From NCBI GenBank assembly GCA_031472005.1, contig PZJY01000002.1:2914001-2978000 (forward strand): 64,000 nt of DNA. The letters are read 5' to 3'. The notes below the pieces were generated by a model. The model ran no database searches. It was not told the origin of the DNA and saw only the letters and a program-made list of their open reading frames with translations. Shown piece after piece: positions 22,201-36,331 of this stretch (positions within the stretch are counted from its first letter, which is position 1; every line of letters begins with the position of its first letter). A program made the position numbers and the translations under genes. The DNA is from Tetracladium setigerum (taxonomy: Eukaryota > Ascomycota > Leotiomycetes > Helotiales).

Positions 22201-25200
22201 CCATTACAGAGCTGGGTACCTCTTGACAAAGAACAGCCCGTTGTACAATCACTTGCATGAAATGCGCGAGGAGATTGGTCAGCTCTTGTCAAAGATACAC
22301 AGTTTCTTGGTTGAACAGCAAGAGGATGATGTCGTCTGCTTCAGCGTCTTATACCAGGCCTACAGGACTTTCATCACAGATGTTGGAAACGAAAGATCAG
22401 CTCACACACTTGAGCGGGTCACCAAACTCTACGCTGCGGATATCCGTGCCTTCAAAGTCAGTGGTCTCCGGAAAGTCTACCCTAGACCTCTTCTCGTGAA
22501 GAGAGCTGCCATTTATCACTTCCATCGCGCAAAGCATAATTCGTCAGCTAGGCACAAGTCAGATCTGGATAAGAAGCTCCTGCTGGAGCTGGCTTCCTCA
22601 TCAGTATCTCTGTATGCCGAAGTTCGTATCAATGCCCAAGCCGCTTTGGAATCTGCACTTAAGAGTCTCATTGGTGGGAGACCCCTTGTCATACCTCCTC
22701 TTTTGGAAACATTCAAGAAATCTTTGGAAGCAAACGATTTTGATCGCATCAAGGGCTCCATCTACACTTTGCTGTTTGGCAGTCTCACAAAGACCATGTC
22801 GAGAAACTGGCGCTTTGCCCCAGTTCTCATCGACTTGTACATCAGAACAGCTTCAGTGGACAAGCCTTCTATTCAAACCATCAGTAACCGAGCGTTGTAT
22901 GGAGGTTTAATGGAATTCGGTAAATCTCTCGAGCAGTACATGGTTATCGATCAAAGTCTGGTTGATGTATTTGCCCCTAAAGAGGATGCTTCAAAAAGAA
23001 TTGCTAGACGACATGACTTCATTGTCCAGCGGAGGAGCACAGTCGAGGCGAAGAAGTCAGCTCTCGCTCTAAAGTTGATGGAGACCTCCAAAAACTCGCA
23101 TTGGAAGATTGCCGGTCGATGTACCATCTTCATCATGAACTCTGGCCTCCGTATTAAGACTCTTGCAGCTCCAGAGCTTATCGCTTTGGCTGTGAACGGA
23201 GCTATCGATGATCACCCAGGCCTCCGCGCCGCATACACCGAGTCTCTCATCCGCATTTTCAACTTTGTCGAGACTCGAGCAGTGTACGGCCACAGCGTTG
23301 AGAAGTGGGTCAGAGAAGAAGAGACTACGATTAATCACATCGACGTTGTGGTCAAATCGAGCGAACCAAAGTGGACTGAAAACTTCCTCGATGGGTTTGC
23401 CAAGCCAGAGCTTCCAGAATACTTTGTCGATCGTGATTTCCCTGGTTGGCTTGTTTGGGGCAAGAAATTCAAAGCTACAACTGCTCGCCCGCTTGAGTTC
23501 GAGGACTATGATGAGCTTGAGTTAACTACCAGGAAACAAATTGGCAGTTTGTTAACTCGCGAGTGGTACTCTAAATTTTTCGGTTATATGAAGCAGGAAC
23601 CTCGTGATTCGAGTAACGATCGCTTCCGAGTGCACAACGCAGCCATCTTGATCCAGACGTTTGATGTTACCCTTACTGGACAATCCAGTGCTACTTTTGA
23701 CGATCTTAAAGATTTGATCAAGGTGACTTTCGAAGATGGATCGGATAAACACCAGCATCGCGCCACATCGGAAATCCTTGCTGCTTTACTTATTTCAGTC
23801 ATGGAACGTCCGCTTGAGGTTCGCAATGAAGTCTGGAACTACGGCGTCCCAATCATGCTTGATGTATTCTCAGACGGTCTGACACCCGAAAACATCACCT
23901 ACTGGATGACCTGCCTCCATATGATCATTGGCGGAAAGGATCCTAGACAAGCCCGAGAGATTGTTGATAAGCTCACTTCTTTCCGACTGGACATGACCTC
24001 CAATGCTGCGTTCAAGGAGAGTTCAAAGGTTCAACTACTGGAGTTTGTTATTCAAGATGCCGGTTGGCATTTCCGAAAAGAGAAGCCGATTCTTACAGAT
24101 TTCCTCTCGCACCTTGATCATCCTTACAAGAGTGTTCGCGAAGCAATTGGACGCACAATTTCCGCGATTTATCGCACGCGCTACTACGAAGGATTCAAGG
24201 ATGTCAAGACACTTTTGGAAGCGAATAAGGAAGCGTCCTCAATTGGTATCAAACCATACGTGCCAACAGAAGAGTTCTCTGCTACGCTCAAGGACGTCTT
24301 CGATAAACTTGAGGTTTGGCGTGGGGAGCGTGAGCCTGGTCAACAAACGCCATCGTCTTATACGTCAGGAAGCAAAACAGTGCTATTGTGGCTCGATACT
24401 ACTCTTCAATCGTGGGAGTGCACAAGTCTACTAGATTTCTTCCCCGATGTTTTTATGGAACAATTACTTCATATGATGGACGTCAAGGAAGATCCTGAAT
24501 TACAACGACTAGCTTATCTCGTGTATCGCCATCTACCCAACATCCCATTTCGAACAGGCGAAGATGGAGAATTCATCTCTGCACTAATCCGCATCGGGAA
24601 GAAGTCAACATCGTGGCATCAACGGTTGAGAACACTGATCAACATGCAAGTGATCTACTTCCGTAGAATCTTCCTTATTCGTCCCGCTCAACAAAAGGCT
24701 CTTTTCGACGCCGTCGCCGAAATGCTTGAAGATCCTCAACACGAGGTCCGAATGGGCGCGTCCACCACCCTCGCAGGCATGATCCGCTGCTCTCCCATCG
24801 CCCTCCGCAACAACATCATCTCGGGCCTCAAAACCAAATTCACAAAAGCTCTCATGAAGAATCCTATGCCAAGAAGATCCCAGGCACAGGAACGCCATCA
24901 CTCATAACCAACAAGTCATTCGTCGTCACGCTGCTGTCTTGGGTCTGGGTGCTCTCGTAGGAGCCTTCCCATATGCGACACCTCCACCCGAGTGGATGCC
25001 AGAGGTTTTGGCGCTGTTGGCTAGCAGAGCCGCGAATGATGCGGGTGCGATCGGGAAGGCGGTTAAGACTACACTGGCGGATTTCAAGAAGACCAGACAG
25101 GACACTTGGGTTACTGATCAGAGGGTTCGTCGTTTGCATCCCCTTTTCTTTCCAGATTCACAATTGCTAACTTTTTCTATAGTATTTCACCCAGAGCAAT

Positions 25201-25244
25201 TGGAAGATCTTGAAGGCGTGTTGTGGAAATCTTACTTTGCTTGA
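19292..25244 (+). CDS. BLM10: Proteasome activator Blm10/PA200 (frame broken in several places)
   Basis: HEAT-repeat protein that caps the 20S core particle and opens its gate. Exons are 19292-19739, 19790-25124 and 25183-25244. Conserved stretches include REKRYRPRTFPYFKLLPY near the N-terminus, YLPTFFHLWSLVNRS, HLHEMREEIGQLL and, at the end, FKKTRQDTW then EQLEDLEGVLWKSYFA. The terminal Y-F-A corresponds to the HbYX-type tail that docks in a 20S alpha pocket, with Phe where Tyr is usual. Five single-base losses are inferred: at 19566-19571, 22127-22131, 24869-24870, near 24892-24895, and at 25123-25125 beside the last donor. Restoring them gives 5,850 nt, 1,949 aa, in the family range. Without them the gene looks like three or four separate ORFs. 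Confidence 0.95.
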
Positions 25245-25956
25245 GCATAGAAAGAGAAGATGTACTCGGAGGAGAATAAAGAGCGAGAGGAAGAAAAAGA
25301 AAAAGAAGAGAGGAGCGCGTGCATACATGGGGTATTGTTGTACATCAGTTATTAACTTATTTCTTGAGAGAGAAAGAGAGAGGGAGCATCCAAAATGACA
25401 GAAAGGAGAAATGACAAATGGTCATTTCAGGGAGTTAATCAAGTTTGGGATCGGGTGTAAAGCTGTGTAAAGGGAAATAGCGTTTTACAGGCATAATATA
25501 CATCATCGTTGCTTTTGAAATATGTGAGGTTCTTTGTCCTGTCCTTGTGGATGCCTAGGTGACAGATTGTATTTGTATGATGAGATCATCCTAGGATTTT
25601 TAATGTATAAGAAGAGAAATAGGGGGATCCGGAGTGAGGAAGGGAGCGAGGGGTGTTTATCAGCTCCTTTGGGTATTCTCCACGCCCAAAATAAGAACTC
25701 TCTCGATTTCATTTTTTTCTAGTTACTAGAAAAGATTTTCATTTTTGTTTTCAACATTTAACTTTGAGGCGTGATTGATTTGTCTTGAATTCTCTGGGTT
25801 AATGTAGGGTGGGATCAAAGATAAAGAAATGACAAGTATTATACAAGTTAAGTATAAAAATTTGAATAAGTTAAACTCTTTTTTAACGTAAATAGAGCTG
25901 AGGGCTGTAAATTAAATTTACGTGATAAGAATTTAAAACTTTATTAGTTTTGTTTT

Positions 25957-25968
25957 GGGGGGGGGGGG
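25957..25968. repeat. G12 homopolymer
   Basis: Twelve consecutive G in an AT-rich intergenic stretch. It is notable because short G/C runs inside genes of this window appear to have lost a base. Confidence 0.95.
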
Positions 25969-26901
25969 CCAGGAATTTCGTAGGTCTAAAGTTTCGAGTG
26001 ATGTGTTGAATTGATATATGAATTTATATCTAATGAACAAAGACTATGAAGATTGGAAGGGGAGTGGGCGGTGCTAAGCATGGATAATTTACAAGAAAAA
26101 ACATAACCTAGAAAAGGGGATATTTATTGTTGACAAATTAGTCTTGAACGTTGGAGCAAACATTGAGTACCTAGAAAGAGGATTTGTTGTTAACTAACTA
26201 GACCTGAACATTGGAATTGAAGCTGAAGATGAAGATGGTTTGGAGACAAGATAGCGTGTAAAAAATATGACGACCGATAGGTATCTATCTCAAAGATATC
26301 AATTAAGTGGTGATGGGTCTGAGATGGGGACATAGAAAGAGACCAGTTGGTGCTTTTATTTACCGGAGTCTGACGAGCCGCAAATTATGTCTCAGCATAG
26401 CAGTCTTCGAGTTCAGATTTTATGGCCTCTGCGTTGTTCAAAAGGAAGTAACAAGGAGGTTGTTTCTCTTTTTACTTATGTGTGTGCTACTCTGGTTTTG
26501 GATGTCGGAAAGGATGTTGGGCTGGGAATTAACATAACCAAATTACTTGATGAGACTCACTACAGCTTTGTGTTCTTCATTCACTGTTGGTTGCTCGGGT
26601 TTGTGAGGGTGGTTATTGTATTCTCTAATCTGACACCATCTACTTTTATTTGTGCAGTACTTAGGTTGAAAACGACTAGTTACCGGCAACCTGCTCGTTC
26701 TTCTCGAGAAGGATCGCCCTCTTTATGAATTTGCAATTAGAAGGAGAAAGGTCAAAAGTTGATTGTAATGCTGCCAGGAAACGTTTGATTCACTAAGCGT
26801 CGTTGGAATAGGTGCTGCTGTGGCGAAATTGTTGAACAATGTGGAGTCAGAGGAAACAATTTGTATCGGACGCAATACCTTCTTCGTTGTTTTGAGAGGA
26901 T

Positions 26902-26904
<3 letters not shown>

Positions 26905-26962
<58 letters not shown>
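26905..26962. repeat. (AG)n dinucleotide repeat, about 58 bp
   Basis: A pure AG/CT microsatellite in the gene-poor stretch. Ser-Leu ORFs across it are artefacts. Confidence 0.95.
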
Positions 26963-26965
<3 letters not shown>

Positions 26966-28637
26966 TGAGAGAAAAGTTGTCAGTTATCAAACAGTTACCT
27001 TTGACGAAGGAAAATATCATGCGTAAATATTCACGCACGTCTGCGCCCATAATGAGGGAAAAACAGAAGTGGGGGAAAAACAAGTAGGGAGCAGAAGTTG
27101 GTGCCTTGTAAGCCGTCGTCTGCTTTGAGTAAGACGATAAACGAGGTACTCTAAATCCGGATCTAGTAAGCGATGATATAGATTGTTGCTGCTATATTGG
27201 CGGCTGAACTCAAATTTCCCTCCAATCGCTTGCACTCCATAAATGTATCTGACGCATGCTCGTGGGGCAATGCGATCGATCTTATCTTGTGAGATGGTGA
27301 GATCTCAGCGGCCTGGTGATTTACAGGATGGACGTAAGAAAGTGTGGACGTGCTGGGTATGGGAAAGGTGGACGTCACTGTGGTGCAGTACAAGTATCAT
27401 ATCATGAAGCATGCACTTGTTCGTGAACTGAATGAAGGATAGGACCCGAATGAGATACGATAAATCTCTCCTTGAGGAACAGAAGTTCCCTTTCGATATT
27501 GTATCCGCTAAGATGAGATCGTGGATCTCAAGATCTGAGATCTGATTTGCAGATGAGGTTCATGTGGTGTAAAAGCACTTCAGCCCAGCTTCCCAAACCG
27601 TCTTCGTACCGGGGAGCCGGAATCTATATATAACATAGAAGGTAGTCCAAGATGCAGAGTGAACAATAAGGACGGCAGGACTATCCGAAGCCTGATATCA
27701 CCATGGAAACCCGACGCCAGAATGGCCTGACAGCATGTAGATCCCGCTGACAATTGGCAACGATACCACCCACGTATCGCTTTGTCACCCAAAAGCCAAA
27801 GAAAAAAGCTCCATCAGTAAACGAGAAATCCAGAAGTAGGCAACAGTACACTGGTACATAGGTACAAACAAATAAATCAAAACATACATGAGACGCTATT
27901 GAACCAGAGATTCCAATAGTCAGGAACAGCAGAATGAATAGCGTATCTGCCTCGCTAACTTTAAAGAATAAGGTCAAGTCCAATCAACGGCGACGGAGTG
28001 GAGATTGGGAAAGGGAAAAACCATTGTTTCTTTTGGAAGGGAAAAAAGAGGAAGGGAAAAGGTATGGAGTGTAGAGTATCGCATGAATGACCCTGCCCCT
28101 CCTGGGAAAGCGGGGTGAAACATCAAGAATAAATTGGGAAAACGCAAAAAAAGAAAGGGAATCGCGCCCACACAAACAAGCGGGGTGGAGCATTATATAA
28201 ACCTTTGTGTCCGCCTGCAATTTTCGAGGGGATTGATTCTTTTGATCAACGAAAAATCGCCAAATGCCAATTGTTCTGACGCGCTGCTTCGTATTGCGTT
28301 CGTTGGGGATGGGATGACTGGTGGTCGTCGTAGTGGGAAAGGGAGGTGACATTGGCGATTGTTGAGCGACCCACAACAACAACAGCGAGGCTCAAGGACG
28401 CGACTCTGGTTGGAGATATTGGAAAGTTGAACGTCAGACGTCGCGGGAAGAGATGGTATATAGGAGGAGGAGGAGGGTGAAGAAGCAGCAGCTGGATCAA
28501 AGCCTCGACATTACTCCATCACTCGGTCTTTATTCTCGATGTCGTCCAAGGTGTTTTGTTTGTTGGACCGAGTACTGTAATCCTGCTGGAAAGTATCACC
28601 AAGTTTGAGGAAGAAGGGCAGGCCAAGGTACCTGCAG

Positions 28638-28870
28638 CTACGCCGTCACCTTCTTACTGGAAAGAAGGGCCTGGAGCAGCTCGAGGACCGTATGCGATGG
28701 AAGCTGCTCTCCCACGGAGGTCATGGCCTTGAGTTCGTTGGTGAAGGGACGCGACTGAACTCGAAGCTCTGCGGAAAGACGGGAACGCAGCCTCAATTCG
28801 TCCTCCACCCCCAAGTACCTATGCACCGCCGTGGGCCGCGATGCAACTTTGTCGAAATCTATTTCAATGA
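28638..28870 (-). CDS. Possible terminal exon of an unidentified gene
   Basis: The minus frame is open from about 28990 to the TAG at 28638-28640. Its last 75 or so codons have the look of folded protein: alternating charged and hydrophobic residues (IEIDFDKVASRP, HRYLGVEDELRLRSRL, HTVLELLQALLS). No ATG lies at a sensible start, so it would need an upstream exon joined through an acceptor such as the AG near 28887-28888. No family is recognised. It could equally be chance open frame. Confidence 0.25.
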
Positions 28871-31800
28871 GAAGGACCCCGCCAGTTTGCGCCTTTTGAA
28901 AAATGAGGAGAGTGGTATTGTTTGAGATTATGCATTGTTCATCTGTGTGTTGTATCGAGGGTGCTCTGGTGGAAATGATGCCTGGCGGTTAAATGCGTTT
29001 GGTGCCGTTTTGGACGCTGGTTCATTTCTCTCTCGCAAGCTGCGAAGTTTGAAGCTGCCGCTACGGCGGGGTAGCGTCGCTTTCTGTGAGAGTGGGCGTC
29101 AGACTACTCTGTCTGGATGGTGGTTGAAGTCAAGGAGGCATTGAGTCCGAGTGGCAATTCCTTTTCTCTTTCTTCTTCTTCGTCGTCGTCGTCGTCGTAA
29201 GGGGGTGTGTGTGGCCAAAACAAAGCCAACGTTTGATCTTCACAGCGTATGGAATTTTTGCTGCTATCGTTCAAAATAGCTCGTCAGCTTGCTTGCTTTC
29301 AGACACCGCGTTGCGTTGCTTTAGGATATTTTGGGACAAATATTGCTTTGTTATTGTGAGGGGCGGAAGCGCATCCATCCTCGTCTCCATCAAGTGAGCA
29401 GGCACTAGTCGAGAATCCTGGAACCATCAGTCCAGTCGGCTCCCCGCACGCTATTCGCCCTTATGAACCATCTTATGCTGAATATTATACCCCCAAATGC
29501 CTTAGCAGAGGCCACTATAGGTCAGACTTTGTTGAGTAACATCGTCGTTGACTGGTTGATATCTCCATCTTCTCAGCAGAGGATGTGCCGGCGTCATGAA
29601 TCATCGAGATGTGGTGCATTTTCAAGGAAGCAAGGCAAAAGGAGGCGCTTTCACCTCTCTCCCTCTCTCTCCAGCCAAGATAAAAAAAAAGTCTGACTGT
29701 CCAAATTCTCACCGTCGGGCACAGTGACCGTGTGACATGTTCAAGTCTTCTCGAAATCTTGAAATCTTCTCTGCCAAGCTTTCATTCAATTGTTTGTTCT
29801 TGTAGCTTGTTGTCATTTTCAGCTCCCGAGGACGTCTTATTACGACCCAATGCCCGACATCAACAATTATAGGTAGGGATCTCAATCGGTAACTTTAAGG
29901 TATCGATCGGCAAGTTGTTGGATGTCGGGAGGCCGGGCTCGCAAGAAGCGAGGTCAACATGAACTTTCTCTTTATTGCAGCGAGATCAGATTTTCAAAAG
30001 AACATCGGAAAAAACTCGGTCTCTCGTACGATTTTGGTATTGAAGAGGGGGGTCGTTATGTTTGTGTGTGAGAGAGCGAGAGTCTACTGGACTCAAGCCA
30101 ACAACAACAAAACAAACGTGCCTCATCGACAACCTCGCCGACCGGAATGAGCCATCAACACTACAGATCACCAAGTACCGACTACTTCCCACATACTGAA
30201 GGGAGGGCAGCTTGCGAGATACGGGCCGAGGGTGGACACCTCCTTCGATTCCGCTGCATGTCCCGCACAACGTCGAGGATAAGACACCACGATGTCGACA
30301 CCACAGCTCAGAGATTTTATCCGGGTTCATCATATGACTGCCACAAATCCACGAAAGATGGTCGATGGCTGCCTCCTCGCAGCTTGGTGACCCCACCACC
30401 ACCCACCATCTATCATGCTAGCTAGCAAGCATGGGGGCCTTCATTGCAGACTGTACCAGCCCACCCCAGCTGTTCAGTCATCGTGAGCGGTCCATTCATC
30501 TATATCCCTGCCCATATTCCGTCACGTACTCAGCGCAAAGAGGCATAGCAGCAAGCCCGACCAAGGACGTCGACACGCCAGTGACACCAGTGCACCACTG
30601 AAGCGCCAGCGAGGACGAACGAAAGCATGGATCAATCATGCTCAAGCATGTACGAGCATGTGAAGGCACGCACCTTTGGATTGCATTATCTTGAAATGAC
30701 TTTTTGGTGGGTGGGGTTTGTGGGATTTGTTGTCTGTTACAGGAAGCAGGTACATTCTGTCTTGGAAGAAACAGTGGTTGACGTTGACTGCTGATCATCG
30801 ACCAACTTAATCTCGGAAGAAGGTCTCCAGACCGCAGCCATTGCATACCATCAATGCGGAATATGAGCATCCACACGATTCCACAGTCGTACGCTCTGAG
30901 CCTCTGAAGTTATACTGAAACGGCAATTTATCGAAATTCGAAATGAGCTTTTCATGATGAGGATCATGAGGGGTCGAACTCAGATGGAACGAGAGCCTGC
31001 CTACGCGTTCCTCGAAGTAGCATCGAACCGCAAGGAGAGCAATTTCAAGATGCTTGCTAGGCCACGTTGAAAACTAAATTGCTGAGGGGGTAGGGAGTAA
31101 TCTGTCTAGATTAAAACGTTCGGCACGAAGCGGCGCGTACCTGGCAATACTTGGGAGATCGGCATTCAAGGTTTTCTCTGGGTACAGTACAGTATATTTT
31201 AAACTATGAGAGCATAATGGGATTTCTGCCATCACAATCTGCTTCACCGGGTGTGCCATGTGACGCTGCTATTAAGATTAACGCTTCAGGTATGAGATGA
31301 GGGGCATTCAAAATCTCTGATGGGTATGAAATCGGGCAACGGAAGCAGAAGTTCCTTGCTGGATGCTGGCTGGGGTTGGATCCAAGACCAAACGAACCCC
31401 GTCACTCCATTGGATTTCATACGAGGGGCCTTGCTTGGTTTACCCTGCCACATTGGAGAGGCCACGGCAAGACGATGAACCGAGTCTGTTGTTTTTCCAT
31501 TTCTTTTTGATGAAAGTACTGTAGAGAGGAGATCGTGGCGTGGAAGATAATCTAAAACATGAAATGTCACCTCTTTCAAGACCCCGTCAGTCCTGCAATT
31601 CTGACAAGCGAAGTTGCAGGGAGTAGGTACAGTAGTATGAGGGAGGGTTGTTGACAGCCGAGCTAAACAGGGGTAGGTGCAGGAGTGTGTCGAACTTCGT
31701 TGAATTAAGCGAAATCCCGATCTTAGCTCGGTCGCATGAGATCTAGCTCATGTGCAAGATCGAGGCTTGGGTAACAATGACGACGACGACGACAACAACA

Positions 31801-33507
31801 ACAACAAGGGCATCTCGAATTTTTCAATCGTGTATTGTGGAAATCGTATCTCATTCGCTCTGGGGTTTGACGTAAATAGGGGTGAAAAGCAGCAGTGCGG
31901 TAGGAGTCTCAACAGGAATATACCAACAAATTGATGTAGAGATCGCAATCTACACCAATCACCAACTAGGATGAATTTCTCCAAGGGCATCTCCAATCCC
32001 TCAAAGCACATTTTTGGGCACTTTCCACAACCGTTTTGATCCTAATGATTGCACTGAGATATCGATTCATACTTTGTAGTCAACTGCCGGCCCGTTCTTC
32101 TGCCTGCCTGCTACATTTTTGGAGAGCAGACATATTGTCAACCCTGTGTTTGAGAAATGTGTTCTCTGCCGGATCAGGAAAACAATGGCAGAGTAGTCTT
32201 CCAGTCCCGCAGCTCATTGCGTCTTGTCATCTTGACAAGGTCCTGGGTCTGGCGTTAGATTTTCAATGTGTGCCGTCGATGTAATAATGTTGTACAACCG
32301 TCGTCTCGCTTTCGTTCACCGCAAGTCTTTTTTTGAGAGATCAGGCATGGAATGTTTTCTTTTTCATGGAGCAATCTTCACCGCGGTGATAGAACATGAA
32401 AACGTGGTATTTCGAGTCACTGCATGAAGCTTGTGTGACCTGCACCAGAGCCTAGACTTCAAGTATCAGCTCCCGTCAGTACTTGATCATTCGAGTCTCA
32501 TCGACAAAGGAGGGCCAATGGTCGTGGCCAACGCGGTAATTGCGCAAATATAGGTTCGAGGCCTATGGACAATGGCCAAATGAGCTGAGTTGACGACAGT
32601 TATGTTTTACCACTTGAGCTGAAGGGAGGCCTGGATGCGTCGGATTTCCATCCAATTCTCCCTCGGTATTTCAGTCATAGCTTGTGAATTGGGCTCACAT
32701 AGCGAGGATCCAACCAAGTGTCGCACTCTAAGTCCCAGCAACGCCTCTCCCAACAAAATCTTTAAGCCGCCTTCAATACCGAACCGACGCAAGAATCCTG
32801 GGAGCCTGGGGACAGATGGTACCTGTCTATTCCAGAAGAATGGTTGAAGCCGGTGGAGCTCAACGTTGTACCGTACCGAAAGCAAAGAAACTTTCGTGAT
32901 ACCTGAGATAAGCCCACATTTCCATAGGTACATCTGCCACATATGTGCCATGTGCTTTCCTCGTGGATTAAGGTGCATACTCCCTCCCGTCGCTTCCAAG
33001 GTAGTTCCTTGTGCAGCTCAAGTGTCACCGGTGGTCCCAGACTGCCAGGAGGCTTGCTGGCTATTGCTCATCGTAGCGACGGAGAGGCGGAAATGACGTC
33101 CACATCCTGCTCCTATTAGGTTGTCTCGAATTTGCTCGGATCGTCTGTCTTTCTGCAGCAGTAGTCGTGCTTTCGGAATGAGGGAGATTATTATGAGTCT
33201 AGTTATCATAGTAATGGAGACATGTGTTTGAGGTGAAGTGTACAGTACGCAGGACTCCGTACGTGCGTAGAGTTTTGTTTGGAAGGCGTCTGGAAGAAGG
33301 AAGGTGTTGTGTTGACTGCGGGACGGGATGGCTGGAGGAAGCTAAGACTAATTCAAGTGTCTTGCCGCCGTATACTAAACCCTTTTGAGTAGTAGTATAC
33401 CGAAGACGGCTGAATAATATATTAATGTTGCACCGGCCGTTGTACAGAGGAGGTAGAAAATTTCCGAAGCGGGGAATTCTGGGATGAGCGGAAGAGATGA
33501 GATGGAT

Positions 33508-33535
33508 GGCAGTGTGGCAGTGTGGCAGTGTGGCA
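33508..33535. repeat. 9-bp tandem repeat, three copies
   Basis: The unit GGCAGTGTG is repeated three times in direct succession in the gene-poor region. Confidence 0.85.
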
Positions 33536-36331
33536 CGCCGTATTCAGTAATAAGAAAGATCAGATGAAATCCGAGGTTGTTCTGTGCTGGTGGTCTTGGC
33601 GATCAGATGCTCCAAGCTCAACCAACCGCTGATGTCTCCGCTCTAGCCGCTACCTACTGCTGTACCTACCCAAGTATTATCCACCAGAGTGCTGCCCTTC
33701 CTTCCTCCTGCTTTCCAAGTTCCGGTTTGACTAGACTTCAAAAGGGTTGGTTGGGTTACCTCACTCGCTAGACTCGGTAGCGTTGCCGAAGGGACAACCA
33801 TCGACATAACATATTTTGAGCAGGTAGGCTAGTAGTAAAGCGGCTAGTCGCAGAGAATTGTGATGAACTAACTTACCTTACTAAAGACCCGCCGCATGCC
33901 ATGTTTGCCAGCAGTTCTGGGCATCAAGTTTGGCCGACAGACGAGCTGAGCTTACTCATATGGTACAGAGGAGTTGAATGGCTTTATTGCCTTGGCCTTT
34001 GATTTAACCCCGGATACAGTAGGTGGAAAACAGTCAATGAATCCTACTGTTCAATGCGGAGTCCTGTATCATCGGTTTGAGAGAGAAATCACGAACGACG
34101 CCGTTCTTGAAGTGCCCTGGTGGCCGGTTGCAAAGAAGCCGACTACTGATGCGTCTCGGCCCACCAAGCCCGTCGTCGGTGGGTGAAGTCAGAAGTTCGC
34201 TGTCCGTGGTCTCTTGGTCTCTCCTCAGTACAGTAGTCGTGCTCCGTTGAGCTCTGCTCCTTGGTGGTGTGCTGCTGGGTTCTGCCGCCGCTGCAGGGCC
34301 CGCTAGCCTCACTACCCCTGACTATATTTCAGAACGCTGTCAATATTGAGCGGAGACGGGGGGCTGCAAATCATTGTACTACCACGCATGAGCTCATGAG
34401 TAAACTGACACTCCGCCAGCCAAGGAACCCCTTGAGGGTAGGGCTAGACTGGTCTCAATGGCAAGGTCACGTCGGAAGCCACAGTCACGTCGCCCGTCAG
34501 CGGGCGCATGCAGCAATACCACGAGGTTGACAAAGTACAATGGCGTTTAAGGTAGGCCAAAAGGTCTGAGGCGAATTGCACCTCTGGGGACCTGTATTGT
34601 GCGCAATAATCCAATAGCTGGAAACCGGGCAGCATGAGTGTGTTCGGAGAGATCTGATGTGCCTTTTTTCTACTGCAGGTCGCCGTGCAGGAGGAGACTT
34701 CAAGTGGTGGAAAAAACGACCAATGTCAACACATCCCAGCCGCTGTCTGCGAGGAGGACCATGATGGGCAGGCATGGAATGGATGGAGTAGGGTAGCAAG
34801 GGTTTCGAAAATGCGGATTTGGATGTTCTGATCACGCTCGGTCCCACACCACTATCGCTGCAAAATCAATCTCTCATCTAGTGGCGTCCAGTCCTGCGAT
34901 CAACATCCGAAGCGAGCCCCTCGAAAATTGCACTCTACCACCTCTTTAGCAACAACAGCGACCTTCCAACTAATGGGGGTCCTCAATTCACCCAACAGGC
35001 GCTTCAAGCAAAAGCAAGGATGATGGTAACAGGCTCAAGGTTTGTAGAACCCCAGAGAGCGGTTTGTTGAAGCGGAATTCAAGTACGAAATTTCGTACAA
35101 GGCTACTGGACAGTTCTTGCTATTTCAAAGAAGAGCAGCTCAGGTCATCAGTATTACCCCTGTTCTGCATAGTTCAGGGCCTTTCAGATGAAATGGAGAT
35201 ATGCAATCGATCTAGAATGAGTTGCTGAGTCTTGCCTGCCTGGGATCGTTTCACCATCAACGCAAAGGGATCACTTCGCAGTGTTGTCTCTCTCCCCATT
35301 GCTTCTTTGAGATTTCCATCTAGCTTGTGTATCCAAGGATTATCGGGTAAGTAGCGATGCCCTGTTCAGCCCCGCCTACGCTTGCTGGGCCCTTTTCATG
35401 GTGGCGACATAAACCCAGTTCTTTAAAGCTGTCCCTGCACCCTCGCCCCATGCCATGGAGGAGGAGCATTCAGAACTACGGAGTAAGTCAGATCGCCCAA
35501 GCCTTCCTCCATACTACAAATCCTGCCCGGGGCTTTATTGGTAGTCTTCAATGCCCTCGTCCCCGGCACTTTGACGCCTACCGCTGCAACGGCTCGATTT
35601 GAGGAGGCCACCTCGTTTATGTATGCTTTTAACATTAAAGGCATCGGATGGTTGATTCGGATTCCAGGATTGGAAATGCTGTGGATACTCAACGGGCCAG
35701 CAAAAGTCGACAAAGAGTGCTAGACCGGTTCGTGTCTCGAAAACGATAATTGATCGTAGCCAATCATAATATTCCACTGCGTGTGTGGTCGTCTCATTTC
35801 CACAGTCAAACGAAATCCATACTGGATATCCTCCTGGCAACGGCTCTTCCGGATCTCCTAGGGACCCCTCTGCCTTTGCACGCACGAAGCTGCTGACATT
35901 AAGGACCGTACTGCACGAAGCCATCCTCCAGATCTGCACTCCCGGTTCCAAAATTCCACAGCAAACTGTCAAATTTAGGCCAACGGTACCGCAGGAGTGT
36001 GTGTGGCTGTCGTTTCTATCAAACCACATCCCCAGCTGCCCAGCACATCATCCACCGCCAACCGACTTTCGTACTGGATCCGAGCATTGGTTAACTTTGA
36101 TTCGATTCGCCCATTGCCTTTGCCGTACCATTGCGTTGTCGTTTCCCCATACTTTCTGCTCCCCTTACGGAGATAGTCCATATACCTCTTGCACGCTGCG
36201 GCAGAGAGCCGCTCCCTGCCCCCTCCTCCGTCTAAGCTTTTGTTCCTTGCACGTCCAATCTGGGATCTAGAAGAGAGAGCAGAAATCTCCACGGCCAACG
36301 CAGTCTAGCGCGTCGCTGTTGTCGAGGTGTG

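Noticed and set aside
32550..32566. tRNA T-arm-like hairpin with a TTCGAGG loop
   Set aside because: A perfect 5-bp stem and 7-nt loop are present, but no matching acceptor strand, anticodon arm or D-arm is found upstream.
35535..36029. 164-codon minus-strand ORF in the gene-poor stretch
   Set aside because: No motif, and overlapping + strand ORFs of similar quality; not distinguishable from chance.
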